Shown one piece after another: positions 43,275 to 53,200 of a stretch of DNA of 64,000 bases. The notes beneath the pieces are model-generated. The model was not told the DNA's origin. It was given only the letters and a program-made list of their open reading frames with translations, and did not search any database. Source of the stretch: Anaerohalosphaera lusitana (lineage in GTDB: Bacteria; Planctomycetota; Phycisphaerae; Sedimentisphaerales; Anaerohalosphaeraceae); assembly GCF_002007645.1 (NCBI RefSeq), contig NZ_CP019791.1, positions 3,340,593-3,404,592 of the forward strand, written 5' to 3'. Made by a program: the position numbers and the translations under genes. Numbering within the stretch: the first letter of the stretch is position 1; each line of letters opens with the position of its first letter.

Positions 43275-44012
43275 CTATTCTTCTTTCCGTGCCGCAACAT
43301 AAAGATTTGTCTGCATGAAAAGAGGCAGCCGTCTGAAGCCGATACTCGAAAACAGCTTCGCTGCTGCACCACCGAACACTCTGCGAACTTTGATGATATT
43401 GTAATCATTAACAGGACTGATCTTAACAAAACTAACACCGAAACCATGCTTCTCCAATCGTTTCTTCAACTGTCCAGGACTGTGCAGCGAAGGATGAAAG
43501 CGTTTCCACCTCAACGACCTTGACGAGATTGTCTCAAATAATGCGTTGCTGTACTTGTTCGGTGTTTCAAACAAATAGTACCCGCCATTTCGAAGCACGC
43601 GTTTGACCTGCTCGATGTGCAAATCAATCTCGGATATGTGCTCAAAAAGATCGAAGCTCAGCACCAGGTCGAATGATCCATCGGCAAAAGGAAGTTTTTC
43701 AGCAGCCTGAACGTTCAGCTTCACACCCGGATATTCTTCGCGCCCATAACGAATAGCAGTCTCAGAAATGTCAACTCCCTCAGCATCATGCCCCTGCTCA
43801 CTGAGCCGGCTCACAACCGATCCTATACCGCAGCCGATCTCAAGTATTTTGCACGGCTTCTCCAACAGCCCCGTTTTCTCTAGAAAGCTCAAATTGCTCT
43901 GCAGATCCCCCCGCTGTTTCTTCCCCTTTGCAAGACCTTTCTCCCAGGTATTTTCATAAAACCTCTGCTGGCCTTGCAAATCTTCTTCGAGTTTCGATTC
44001 TTTCTGGCTCAT
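43275..44012 (-). CDS. Class I SAM-dependent methyltransferase
   Basis: The 245-residue protein has the SAM motif ILEIGCGIGSVVSRL, the acidic GVDISETAI, and the downstream FDLVLSFDLFEHISEID, typical of the Methyltransf_11/UbiG type. It starts at an ATG overlapping the stop of the membrane transferase before it (ATGA), so the two are translationally coupled. In this operon it probably methylates a sugar or a lipid-linked chain; the substrate cannot be read. Confidence 0.85.
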   Translation of the reverse strand: MSQKESKLEEDLQGQQRFYENTWEKGLAKGKKQRGDLQSNLSFLEKTGLLEKPCKILEIGCGIGSVVSRLSEQGHDAEGVDISETAIRYGREEYPGVKLNVQAAEKLPFADGSFDLVLSFDLFEHISEIDLHIEQVKRVLRNGGYYLFETPNKYSNALFETISSRSLRWKRFHPSLHSPGQLKKRLEKHGFGVSFVKISPVNDYNIIKVRRVFGGAAAKLFSSIGFRRLPLFMQTNLYVAARKEE

Positions 44013-46129
44013 CCCTTCGTCCGTTCAAACAAAACATGAGGACCAAAGGTCTTCACGGGTTTATAGTTCTCCCTGACATACTTCCGGAAAGCTCCCATAA
44101 CCTCAAACCGTTCCGCTTCTTGCTCCTCAATTTGCTCAGCCAGAAACCTGGAATACTCCGTCTCGAACCGCTCAACAACATCCGACCTTTTAGGCAGCAA
44201 GCCTTTCTTCGTAACAGGCCAAAGCTCCAAAGGAGGCCGATCATTCGGAAAATGCCTTTTTCTGGAATCCACAATAAACTGCGGAGGATCCTCTTTGAAC
44301 TGCTCGATTAATTGCGACACCTCTTGTTGAAGCCTGGAAGGACTCATCACATGCATATTACCCTCAAACGCCGACCTCGCCGGGCTGAACCGCTGCGCCT
44401 CCACATAAATGCCCGGATACCATCCCCAGACATACATCTCCGCATCCTCATCGCTGTTCTGCCTGATATACCTGCCGACTTGCTGCCACGCACTCACGCC
44501 CCCCCGCCGCTTCTGCTCACCGAGCTGCTCAAGTTTCGTCAAATACCCCCTCCTCCGCTCACCGCCATAATCGTTCCCCGTCCACGGACTCTTGCGAACA
44601 CCCGCAAACACCGGCGTAATCATCACAAGCATCGCGACCAACGCAACCGCACCGCTGCCGACCCACACACCCTTCCTGCCCCCAGCAAGCAGCCCCCAGT
44701 GCCGCCATACCAGGTATCCCCCGCACATAGCAGCCGAGGCATTCAACGGCAGAAAATACTGCTCGTAAGGCCTCGGGCTCAGCCACAGCAAAGCCATATC
44801 CCCAACCCACCATACAAACAAAAACACCGCTACCGCATCCCGCGTTTCAAAAGTAAACGATTTCACGAAACGCCGAACAGCAGCCGCCGCCCCCGTCAAT
44901 ATCCCCATCAGCACCGGAAGTATCAACACACCGTAAAAACGTAAGACAAACTCCGCCTGCTCCGAAAAACTTCTGACCGCCCGGCTGGAACCTACATATG
45001 AACCCAATCCTAACCCTCTATGCAAGGTCCCCTCGACGCTGTAAACGACATTCGCAACCGCTCCGATAAACGGCACGTCCAGCAGATAATAAAACCCCTC
45101 ACCCTGAGCATAGACACGACCATCGGCTACGTGGGTCTTATCAAAATAAACGTAAAAGCTGGTCAGCACGATCAAGCCGATCAGGACTCCGACACCGGCA
45201 AATATCCAGACAGGCTTGTGGATCTGACGAACACCCGACCTGACCCCTGCAACTATATGACCCCTGCAAACGATCAGTTGGTGCACAACAAACACAGCTA
45301 CTGTCAGCATCACCGCCAGCTCTACCCTGCCAAACGGTATCTCACGCTCGAAAAACAGCCCCGCCTGCCCCTGCCATACATACAATAGCAAAAATGGAAC
45401 CAGACCTGCAGCACCTCCCGCCGCAAACAACCCCAGCTCCTTAACTGCCTTGAGCCAGTTTATGTGTCCGATAACCGCACCGCCCACAAGCCACAGCCAC
45501 ACCGCCGCCGAAACAGACAAACCGGTCGGCTTGAAATAATACGATCCCATAGCAAAAAAGCCGCAAACCAGCATCAGCCACCAGCCGCCACCGTACCGCC
45601 GGAGCACGAAACAGCACGCAGCCGCTATCATCAGAGCGATCATGTACTGCTCTTTAACATTGCCGAACTTGGCCAGAATGGGCGCTGAAAGATAAAAAGA
45701 CGCAACAAACACCCCGAAAACCGCAGCAAGCCCCCCGAAAACCCGCCACAGAGTATAGAACATCATCGCAAAAGCCAAAACCTGGAATATCCCCTGCAGT
45801 ATCTTCGGACCCGTATCGTTGTACCCGAACAGCGCCACCCCGATCACGTTCACCAGCAACGTCCCGGGCCGCGCCGAACTCATCTCGTCAACACCCAGCT
45901 TCGCCCCGTCCAGAAGATGCGCAGCCGAATACACATACGCCCCGCTGTCAAACGGCCCCGGCGTACTGAGCTCAAGGTACTTGCCCATCGAAAAAGGAAT
46001 GCCTGCCAGTATCAACGCAATAACCGCCCACGCCCATACTGGGATGTCACGGTTTTTCATACCTTGCGTCTGAACCTTGGGCTCGCTGCCTTTAACCCTG
46101 TTTCTGCGTCTGCTTTTGTTACGCCCCAT
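44009..46129 (-). CDS. Large multi-pass membrane glycosyltransferase (GT39-like)
   Basis: A 706-residue protein. A basic N-terminal tail (MGRNKSRRRNRVKGSEP) precedes the first membrane segment; about twelve segments follow, then a soluble C-terminal domain from about 515. The first outer loop contains PGPFDSGAYVYSAAHLLDGA and SSARPGTLLVNVIGVALFG, the position of the catalytic Asp in GT-C enzymes of the ArnT/GT39 type. It would use a polyprenyl-linked sugar on the periplasmic side. It overlaps the methyltransferase gene by four bases. A 53-bp mobile remnant lies just upstream. Confidence 0.78.
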   Translation of the reverse strand: MGRNKSRRRNRVKGSEPKVQTQGMKNRDIPVWAWAVIALILAGIPFSMGKYLELSTPGPFDSGAYVYSAAHLLDGAKLGVDEMSSARPGTLLVNVIGVALFGYNDTGPKILQGIFQVLAFAMMFYTLWRVFGGLAAVFGVFVASFYLSAPILAKFGNVKEQYMIALMIAAACCFVLRRYGGGWWLMLVCGFFAMGSYYFKPTGLSVSAAVWLWLVGGAVIGHINWLKAVKELGLFAAGGAAGLVPFLLLYVWQGQAGLFFEREIPFGRVELAVMLTVAVFVVHQLIVCRGHIVAGVRSGVRQIHKPVWIFAGVGVLIGLIVLTSFYVYFDKTHVADGRVYAQGEGFYYLLDVPFIGAVANVVYSVEGTLHRGLGLGSYVGSSRAVRSFSEQAEFVLRFYGVLILPVLMGILTGAAAAVRRFVKSFTFETRDAVAVFLFVWWVGDMALLWLSPRPYEQYFLPLNASAAMCGGYLVWRHWGLLAGGRKGVWVGSGAVALVAMLVMITPVFAGVRKSPWTGNDYGGERRRGYLTKLEQLGEQKRRGGVSAWQQVGRYIRQNSDEDAEMYVWGWYPGIYVEAQRFSPARSAFEGNMHVMSPSRLQQEVSQLIEQFKEDPPQFIVDSRKRHFPNDRPPLELWPVTKKGLLPKRSDVVERFETEYSRFLAEQIEEQEAERFEVMGAFRKYVRENYKPVKTFGPHVLFERTKG

Positions 46130-46151
46130 CGGTACCTTCCAAAAAAATAAA

Positions 46152-46204
46152 GGGGAGCTCTAATAATTGCTTTTGAGCGGCAAAATGAATTGTTAGAGGT
46201 GCCC
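46152..46204. mobile_element. 53-bp fold-back mini-element with TAAA duplication
   Basis: The unit starts GGGGAGCTCTAATAATT and ends (reversed) GGGCACCTCTAACAATT. Both are nearly identical to the ends of the 162-bp element at 48528. TAAA flanks it on both sides (46148-46151 and 46205-46208). It equals the longer element with about 109 interior bases missing. It lies between two glycan genes on the minus strand. Confidence 0.8.
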
Positions 46205-46227
46205 TAAAGCGTTGCCCCCTCTCCCGA

Positions 46228-47187
46228 TCATCCCATGATCTTCTCTATAGTATAGATCCTGCGGCCCTGCGATTCATGATATGTTCGCACAAGTATTTCC
46301 GCCAAAAGTCCCATAAGCAAAAACTGGAACGAAGTTATTATCAGCATCGCCGTCAGCAGCAGCAGCGGATTGCGGTTCATCGAAAGATGGTCCGGCGAAA
46401 TGAATTTCTGCCACAATACCGTAAAGAACGACAGCATCGCAGCTACACCGGACAAACCGCCAATACCGCCAAAAACATAAATTGGCTTAGTCGAAAACGA
46501 CGCCAAAAACTTGACCGTGATCAAATCCAGAACAACCTTAAATGTCCTGTTCAAGCCGTACTTGGCTACGCCAGTAGTCCTCGGCCTATGATTTACGACC
46601 ATTTCCTCAACGCGTTCACCGCCCCAGCTCGCCAGAGCCGGAATAAAACGATGCATCTCGCCGTAAAGACGTATTTCCTTGATCGAATCCCACCGGTATG
46701 CCTTCATGGTGCATCCATAATCATGCAATGACACACCCGTTATCTTCGAGATCATCCAGTTCGCAACTCGAGAAGGTAAAACCCTGCTCAGCCACTTATC
46801 CTGCCTGTCCTTTCGCCATCCGCTGACTATGTCATACCCTTCGTCCAGCTTATCCACCAGTTTCGGGATGTCAGCAGGGTCATTCTGCCCGTCGGCGTCA
46901 AGTGGTACTACTACCCTGCCCCGGCAATGTTCAAAACCAGCCGCCATCGCCGCCGTCTGACCGAAATTTCTGCGGAATTTTATGATCCGAACCCGTTCAT
47001 CGCCCTCGCGTAAGGATTGCAGGACCTCGAGGCTCTTATCAGTACTGCCGTCATCGATAAATATTACTTCATAGCCGTCTCTGTCCCTCAAGGCTGAGGT
47101 GATCTCATCGTATAACGGACGAAGACTTTCCTCTTCATTGAAAACAGGTATGACAAGTGACAGTTCAAGGGCAGCAGAATTTTCCAT
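46228..47187 (-). CDS. GtrB/DPM1-like undecaprenyl-phosphate glycosyltransferase
   Basis: The 319-residue protein resembles dolichol-phosphate mannose synthase: LSLVIPVFNEEESLRPLYDE, the site VIFIDDGSTDKSLEVL, and the DxD-type PLDADGQNDPADIPKL. Two hydrophobic segments near the C-terminus (about 240-265 and 275-305) match the bacterial GtrB type. It would move a sugar onto undecaprenyl phosphate at the cytoplasmic face, supplying the lipid-linked donor needed by GT39-type enzymes such as the one at 44009. The pairing of the two is the best clue to function. Confidence 0.9.
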   Translation of the reverse strand: MENSAALELSLVIPVFNEEESLRPLYDEITSALRDRDGYEVIFIDDGSTDKSLEVLQSLREGDERVRIIKFRRNFGQTAAMAAGFEHCRGRVVVPLDADGQNDPADIPKLVDKLDEGYDIVSGWRKDRQDKWLSRVLPSRVANWMISKITGVSLHDYGCTMKAYRWDSIKEIRLYGEMHRFIPALASWGGERVEEMVVNHRPRTTGVAKYGLNRTFKVVLDLITVKFLASFSTKPIYVFGGIGGLSGVAAMLSFFTVLWQKFISPDHLSMNRNPLLLLTAMLIITSFQFLLMGLLAEILVRTYHESQGRRIYTIEKIMG

Positions 47188-47282
47188 AATATGCTCCTGA
47201 AAAGGGACTTACATTTGGCGGCGATTCTAAACCGATTCAAATCCTATGTAAAGTCCTATCTAAACGTCGCCGAAAAAGGTTA

Positions 47283-47311
47283 TTGATAATAAGAATTTGC
47301 TTTGCTAAATT
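47283..47311 (+). promoter_or_regulatory. Promoter of the DUF1573 lipoprotein gene
   Basis: TTGATA (47283-47288) and TAAATT (47306-47311) separated by 17 bases, 56 bases before the ATG. The ribosome site is GAGAGG seven bases before the start. Confidence 0.55.
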
Positions 47312-47367
47312 ATGTATCGGCAATCAACGCTCATAAATAATTCCATTTGACTATTTGAGAGGTAAAA

Positions 47368-48471
47368 ATGAGGACATCTCACGTTTTGTCATTAGTAATT
47401 GTCGCCCTGCTCATCCCCGCCATCGTTGGATGCCAGGAACCTCAGGCAGCGAAATCCACCACAGTAGAAACCCAATCCCAGCAGCAGATCGTCTCACCGG
47501 ACCAGGCTGATCAGACACAAACCGACGCCCCCGCGACCGGAGATACAGCCTCAGCCGAAAAAAAGGACGCCCCCAACGTTACAGTTGAGGATAACGAGCA
47601 CAATTTCGGGATCGTCGGCCCCGGAACCGTCCACAAAACAGAATTCGAATTTAAGAATACCGGCTCCAAACCTCTCAAGGTCATTGACATTAAAAGCACC
47701 TGCAGTTGTACCGTACCCGCATTGAAGAAGAAAACATATGAGCCGGGTGAATCGGGTAAGTTTTCGGTCACTTACACTGCCTCGGAACATGAAGGCACAG
47801 ACAAAAAGCACCTCTACATCCTCAGCAATGACCCTGATGAACCAAGAAAACAGGTCACGATCCAGGCAAAGATCGAACTCGACATAGAGTACGGTCCACA
47901 GCGGATGAACCTCTCGCTCAAAGAAGATAACGCCGGCATCCCCAATATCACCCTGAAAAGCAAGGACGGCGAGAAATTCGCAGTAAAAAGCTTCAGCACC
48001 GTAAGGGACGTCATTACAGCGAACCTGGACCCGGACAAAAAGGCCTCGGAATTCACGATCAAGCCCAAAGTAAACCTGGAAAAACTGTCCAAAAACCTCA
48101 CCGGCTCCATAACTTTGACGCTCGACCACCCAACGACCAAACGCCTGAGAATATTCTACACCACTCAGCCGCTCTTCGAGGTCACTCCCGCCCGCATCAT
48201 CTTCCAGAATGCCCAGCGCGGCGAGACCATGAAACGCACAATCCTTATCAAGAGCAATTATGCCGAAAACCTCAAAGTCGAATCGGTCGAATCACGCGAC
48301 GGCCAGATCGAAGTCGTAAACCGCAAATCACTCGGCGACCGGGCTCAGCTCGAAGTTGAGTTCACCGCACCCGAGGACAACAAGGGCAGATTCTTCTCAG
48401 ATAAACTGACCATCAATCTTGAAAATGGCGAAAAACTTGAAATAAATGCCAGCGGCTGGATCAAAAAATAA
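47368..48471 (+). CDS. DUF1573-domain lipoprotein
   Basis: The 367-residue protein has a lipoprotein signal: hydrophobic stretch and lipobox IVGC with Cys22. A Gln/Thr/Ala-rich linker (about 25-65) leads to a DUF1573 domain (about 68-170), an immunoglobulin-like fold with HNFGIVGPGTVHKTEFEFKN and the conserved CSC near 120, then further sandwich repeats to the end. DUF1573 proteins are frequent in Planctomycetota and Bacteroidota; their job is unknown. It has its own promoter and terminator and so is a single transcription unit. Confidence 0.88.
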   Translation: MRTSHVLSLVIVALLIPAIVGCQEPQAAKSTTVETQSQQQIVSPDQADQTQTDAPATGDTASAEKKDAPNVTVEDNEHNFGIVGPGTVHKTEFEFKNTGSKPLKVIDIKSTCSCTVPALKKKTYEPGESGKFSVTYTASEHEGTDKKHLYILSNDPDEPRKQVTIQAKIELDIEYGPQRMNLSLKEDNAGIPNITLKSKDGEKFAVKSFSTVRDVITANLDPDKKASEFTIKPKVNLEKLSKNLTGSITLTLDHPTTKRLRIFYTTQPLFEVTPARIIFQNAQRGETMKRTILIKSNYAENLKVESVESRDGQIEVVNRKSLGDRAQLEVEFTAPEDNKGRFFSDKLTINLENGEKLEINASGWIKK

Positions 48472-48483
48472 CCCGATCACATC

Positions 48484-48525
48484 AAAAAGGGGCAAGTTTA
48501 AACACAACAGACTTGTCCCTTTTTT
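48484..48525 (+). terminator. Intrinsic terminator after the DUF1573 gene
   Basis: A 14-pair stem AAAAAGGGGCAAGT (48484-48497) with ACTTGTCCCTTTTT (48511-48524), one G-T pair only, a 13-base loop, and a run of six T. It lies 13 bases after the stop codon. Confidence 0.9.
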
Positions 48526-48527
48526 AT

Positions 48528-48689
48528 GGGTAGCTCTAATAATTGCTTTTGAGCGGCAAGTAGAAGATTTTCGCGTTCCGGCAAGGAAGACAAAAACCGC
48601 TTTAGTTGTAGCTAAAGCGGTTTTTGTCTGACGCCGTTCGGAACCAAAAAGATTCGCTTGTCCGCCAAAATGAATTGTTAGAGGTGCCC
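48528..48689. mobile_element. 162-bp fold-back element with TTAT duplication
   Basis: The whole unit is an imperfect palindrome of two 78-base arms around a 6-base loop (TTGTAG). The outer 17 bases of the arms match at 14 positions. The innermost 18 bases match exactly (AGACAAAAACCGCTTTAG and its complement). TTAT flanks it on both sides (48524-48527 and 48690-48693). The insertion point is the T-run of the terminator above. It carries no gene and its ends resemble those of the IS at 8540. Confidence 0.85.
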
Positions 48690-49043
48690 TTATGCATTTT
48701 TGTCCATCTTTCACCCATGATTGCCCCGTTTTGCTCACTTTTGGACCATTTTCGAAGCACTTCTGAAACGGCTTCTGAGCATAAATTTCGAACTTTTGCT
48801 CCACGCCCGCTGTACAACACCCGGGCATAACCCGAAAAATGCGATATTTTTGCATTTTCTCCCAGCCAAACGGGAACAAATACTGTTTTTCAATGTCAAA
48901 TTAAACACAACAACACTGCCCGTAGCAACACGGACATACGCAGCTTGTGCAGATGCAATACTGCCGACACGAATTAGCGTTAAGTTTCGTGAATAATTGT
49001 GGACGGTAAAGTTAAGTTACTACTGCTCGGATTCCGATATCTC
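48690..49043. other. Intergenic stretch, no gene seen
   Basis: The 354 bases between the fold-back element and the palindrome before gspC hold no reading frame with coding character. A 160-codon minus-strand frame crossing the element and a 91-codon plus-strand frame have no recognisable motifs and contradict the element boundaries. I see no clear promoter. Confidence 0.6.
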
Positions 49044-49066
49044 GTTGTAAACATTGTTTTTACAAC
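49044..49066. promoter_or_regulatory. Inverted repeat upstream of the type II secretion operon
   Basis: A perfect inverted repeat GTTGTAAA (49044-49051) and TTTACAAC (49059-49066) with a 7-base spacer ends 29 bases before the gspC ATG. It could bind a dimeric regulator. A -35/-10 pair is not obvious around it. Confidence 0.4.
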
Positions 49067-49095
49067 GCCTGATCGTTGATCATACAGGAGTTTCA

Positions 49096-50070
49096 ATGAT
49101 ACGATTACTAAGAATTGCTACTTTCATATGTATTATCCTGGCCGTGGCCACCATGGCATGGGTTGGTTTTAATGCCTTCAAATACAAACCTGCTGAACAC
49201 GCTATCATGCAGGAACCCGGACCAGTGGAGATAATGAAAAAGATCGCCCTGGACACAGGCAATAAAGACACGGTTTCACCCCTCGTAAAGCAGGCCAAGG
49301 CCTTCAAACTGAGGATCGACCCGCCTGAACCGCCCAAACCCGACCCCGAGGAGCGTACACAGAACAGGCAGATCGCAGAAAATCCCAATCCAGAACCCCA
49401 ACCTCGGCCGGAACCAAAACGCGTCAACGTCACCCGCGCCAATTTCAAGCTGGTAGGCACATGCAGGTACATCGATCAGCCGCAGAAATCCCTCGCCCTG
49501 ATCGACTTGCCCGCAGAGGGTCAGAAATGGGTCCGTCTGGGCGAAACCGTACGCCACCATGTGATCGCTGAGATAGGCGATGACATGGTCGTACTCGACC
49601 AGAACGGCAGGAAGAGCAACCTCTACGCTCCGGAAAAGAATTCCGTTTCCCTGCTGAAAAATCCCCCCGCCGACTCAACAACGACCTCAACAGTCACCGC
49701 CAAAGCGGCCAATATCGAACACAAAGCCGTCCCGAACCAGACACGACCCAGCACACAAGCTAATGCAAATCGGTCGCGGGGCAGAAAACCACCCGTTTCA
49801 GCACGCAAGGCACCTGTTAAAAGACAAACGCCCCAGGAACGCAAAAAGATGCTGGACTCGAACATCGCCGATATTCAGCAGGTCATGAAACGTTCTTCCA
49901 ACGTAGACGCGACACCCGAACAGAAAAAACAGGAAATGCAGGCCTGGAGCTCGCTGCTCAAACTGCTCGAAGAGGACCGCAAAAGGGTCGAAAAGCAGAC
50001 TCAGCAGTCAGACAATGACAAGGAGCAGCCCGAACCCAAACAGGCCGAATCGGAGGATAAGGACAACTGA
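49096..50070 (+). CDS. gspC: Type II secretion protein GspC-like
   Basis: The 324-residue inner-membrane protein links the assembly platform to the secretin. It has one membrane segment (about 4-23), a proline-rich periplasmic region (70-110), then a homology-region-like domain (about 113-190) with NFKLVGTCRYIDQPQKSLAL and GETVRHHVIAEIGDDMVVLD, as in GspC/PilP proteins. No PDZ domain follows; instead the C-terminus is basic then charged and likely helical. The start at 49096 has GGAG five bases upstream. Its place directly before gspD supports the call. Confidence 0.75.
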   Translation: MIRLLRIATFICIILAVATMAWVGFNAFKYKPAEHAIMQEPGPVEIMKKIALDTGNKDTVSPLVKQAKAFKLRIDPPEPPKPDPEERTQNRQIAENPNPEPQPRPEPKRVNVTRANFKLVGTCRYIDQPQKSLALIDLPAEGQKWVRLGETVRHHVIAEIGDDMVVLDQNGRKSNLYAPEKNSVSLLKNPPADSTTTSTVTAKAANIEHKAVPNQTRPSTQANANRSRGRKPPVSARKAPVKRQTPQERKKMLDSNIADIQQVMKRSSNVDATPEQKKQEMQAWSSLLKLLEEDRKRVEKQTQQSDNDKEQPEPKQAESEDKDN

Positions 50071-50121
50071 TCCGGCGAACCGGCAGGCTATCGACGGACC
50101 ACTGATTATGGGACCACAAAC

Positions 50122-50161
50122 CGTGCCAAGCACACTTTAATGGCTCCTGGCACGCCTTTTT
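50122..50161 (+). terminator. Possible terminator or attenuator between gspC and gspD
   Basis: CGTGCCA (50122-50128) pairs with TGGCACG (50148-50154), followed by CC and five T. The 19-base loop is large. It could partly uncouple gspC from the rest of the operon. Confidence 0.45.
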
Positions 50162-50277
50162 ATGACAATAGACGCATCGACGTGATTAAATCGGAAAACC
50201 TGCTCAGTCGGCCCCGAGCAAATCCGATAAATAAAAAACTGTTCATTCAAAATACCTGACAAATAGTTGGAGTAAAA

Positions 50278-53200
50278 ATGCTTACAGGATGGTTATCTTG
50301 CTACCGAAGGAATCGGCTCAATCTGATGATAGTTCTTGTGATCCTCACCGCCCTGCCGACACTGCTTAGTGCCGCAGAGGACAGCAAAACAAAGAAAGCA
50401 GCTATCCGCAGGAACATTTCCAAAAAGCTGATCAACGTCCCGGCAAAACAAGCCGCCGAGATTCTCAAATCTCTCGATATCGGTCAGGATGTCAACGACC
50501 TTACCTCCAACATCATTCTTGTAACCGGCCAGGACGCTGAGGACACTCGAAAGGCCCGCGAAGTCCTAAAGGTCATCGATTCGAAAAGACCTTACAGCTT
50601 CCGAAAGATCACATCCGCTGAGAAAGCGGAACAGCTCCCCGACTTCACGGCCATAGAAGACGAGATCGGAAACATTCGAATCGGCACGTTCACCGATCCT
50701 CCATTCGGTGAAACCTCCCCGCTGGCGATCGTGGACACACACGGCGACAGCCTTATCGTCATCGCACCTGAGGACCTTCTCGGAACCATCCAAAGCAAGG
50801 TCAAAACAGCACTTAGTGAACAGCAGCAGGCCAAAGAAGATGCGGACCTACCCGCCGCGGCCGAGCACCCCGAACTCGTCGCCGCTCTTGAAAAACTCAA
50901 GGACAAACAGCAGGCCGATAAGAAACAGGATCAGCCCGAAAAAGCAGTTGACGAACAGCCTTCACAGAAGAAAAAGACCGACGAAGACTTCATGCAGAAC
51001 GAGCTCTTCGCCGCACTGGCGGAAGCTGAGACCGCTGCCGAAACAGAACCAAACAAACCCGCACGCCAGTCACAGCAGGTTGTAACAGAACAGAAGATCG
51101 TAGAGGCACCTGCAGAAGACGAAGCTCAGCAGGCTGAAAAGCAGGACGAGGCCCAGCAAAATCAAGAGTCTGGACCCATGCCCGGCATAAATACCGACAA
51201 AGTTATGGATCCGACGCTGCTGGAAGCATTGAAAAAACTCGCCGAACAAGGCCGCCCCCAACCCGACCAGCAGGAGCAGGAGCCCACCCAACTGGAAAAA
51301 CAGCAGCCGCTAGACACCGAGACACAACCAGCCGACGAAGATTCCAAGATCGTCGAAGATATCGTACAGGAAGAACCCTCTCCTCGCGACAGATCAGGCG
51401 ACACTCTTGACTATCTCCAGCAGGAACTCAGCGAGGAAGAACTCGAAACCACCCTGACACTGCCTGAAAAGGTCGAGCTCACCGCACTGATCGAACTGGT
51501 CGGCAAACAGCTCGGACTCAACTATATTTACGACCCCGTCAAGATCAAAGGCGTCGTCACACTCAAGCTTCACGAGGGCAAGATCAAAGTAAGGGACACC
51601 TACGCCCTGCTCGAAACCGTCCTCAAGTTCCGCGGCTTCGTCATGACCCGTCGAGGCGATCTCGTAACCATCGTCCCCGAAGCAGAGGCGCTCGCACAGG
51701 ACCCGGCCTTCCGCACACCAGACGACGGCCTGAGACCCGGCGATGTCATAGCGACAACCATCTACAAACTCGACTACGTCGACACCCAAAGCGCAGCGCA
51801 ACTACTCCAAAACATGAAACTCACCGTCGACATACAGCAGATACCCGAGACCAACACACTCATCATCACTGAGTACGCCTATCGCATCAACAGGGTAGAA
51901 AAGCTGCTCAAGATGATCGACGTGCCCGGCAAGCCCAAGACATTCGCCTATCGTCAGCTCAAATATACCCTGGCCGCGAATCTGGTCACAAAACTGGAAA
52001 GTCTCGCCGAAAAACTCGGAAGCGTAACTGTTACGATAAGCCCCGAGGCCTCCAGCCCTCAGCAGCCCGCGGGCAGAACCCCAGCTAGAAGGCCCACTCC
52101 GCAGCGCAGGCCGCAGCAACGAACTGCAAATCAGGGTGGCCAGCAGCCGGTCGAAGGTATATATCTAGACGTTGACGAACGAACCAACCGCATACTCATG
52201 ATCGGTGTCGAAGAAGATATCGACGCAGTTGATGACCTCATCGACGCCCTCGACGTTCAGAAACAGGACCTCCGCGAAATACGCCAGTACGAGATCGAAA
52301 ATGTTGGTGCCGAAGAGGTTCAAGGTACTCTCTCCGAACTGGGAATCATAAGCGGCACCGCCGGGCAGTACGGCGGCAGGTCCAGAACCGCCACCAGAAG
52401 AACCCCAGCAAGGCCCCAGACCAATCAGCGACAGCCGCAACCGCAAACCACAACCACAACTGGTGCGGGCACCGGCGAGGACATACTCAGCGAAGAACCG
52501 CAGGTCGTAGTCCTCGAAGCGACCAACTCACTGCTCGTAAACGCCTCACCAGAACAGCACGAACAGGTCGCCCTGGTCATCGCATACGTAGACGCAAAAC
52601 TCGAAAAGGCGGCAAATCCCTACGTCATATACAGTCTGGAAAACCAGAAACCCGAAGAGCTTGCGACAGTGCTCGAAAAGATACTCGATGCAACTTCAGT
52701 CGAAAGCAAAGGCGTCGCCCAGGAAGGCGGGGTCCAGACTGAACAGCAGATGGAAGAAGAGGAAGTGATAATCGTACCCGATGAAAAATCCGCTTCTCTG
52801 ATTGTCTACGCAAACCGCAAAAAGCAGGAACAGGTCGCGGAAATGATCGAAATACTCGACAGACTCAGACCGCAGGTCTTGATCGACGTGACCCTCGTAG
52901 AGATCAGCAAGGATGAGACATTCAATTACGACCTCGAACTGGTCAGCGCATTCCCCGACCTCGACCATACGTCAGGACTGCTCAATAACATTGGAAACAC
53001 AACTACAGACGATGTACTTAATGATCTGAATACCAATGCCTGGGACAGAAGCAACTTCCTTGATCTAAGGTCATCCGGCGGCAGGTTAGACGCATTCTAC
53101 GCCGACAACCAGATTCAGGGCCTGTTGACTTTAATTCAAGAAAAAGGCTATGGCCGAGTGCTCGCACAGCCAAAGATACTCGTAAATGACAATGAAGAAG

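Noticed and set aside
48397-48879. A 160-codon minus-strand frame after the DUF1573 gene
   Set aside because: It runs through the terminator, the whole fold-back element and its duplications, so it cannot be an old gene.
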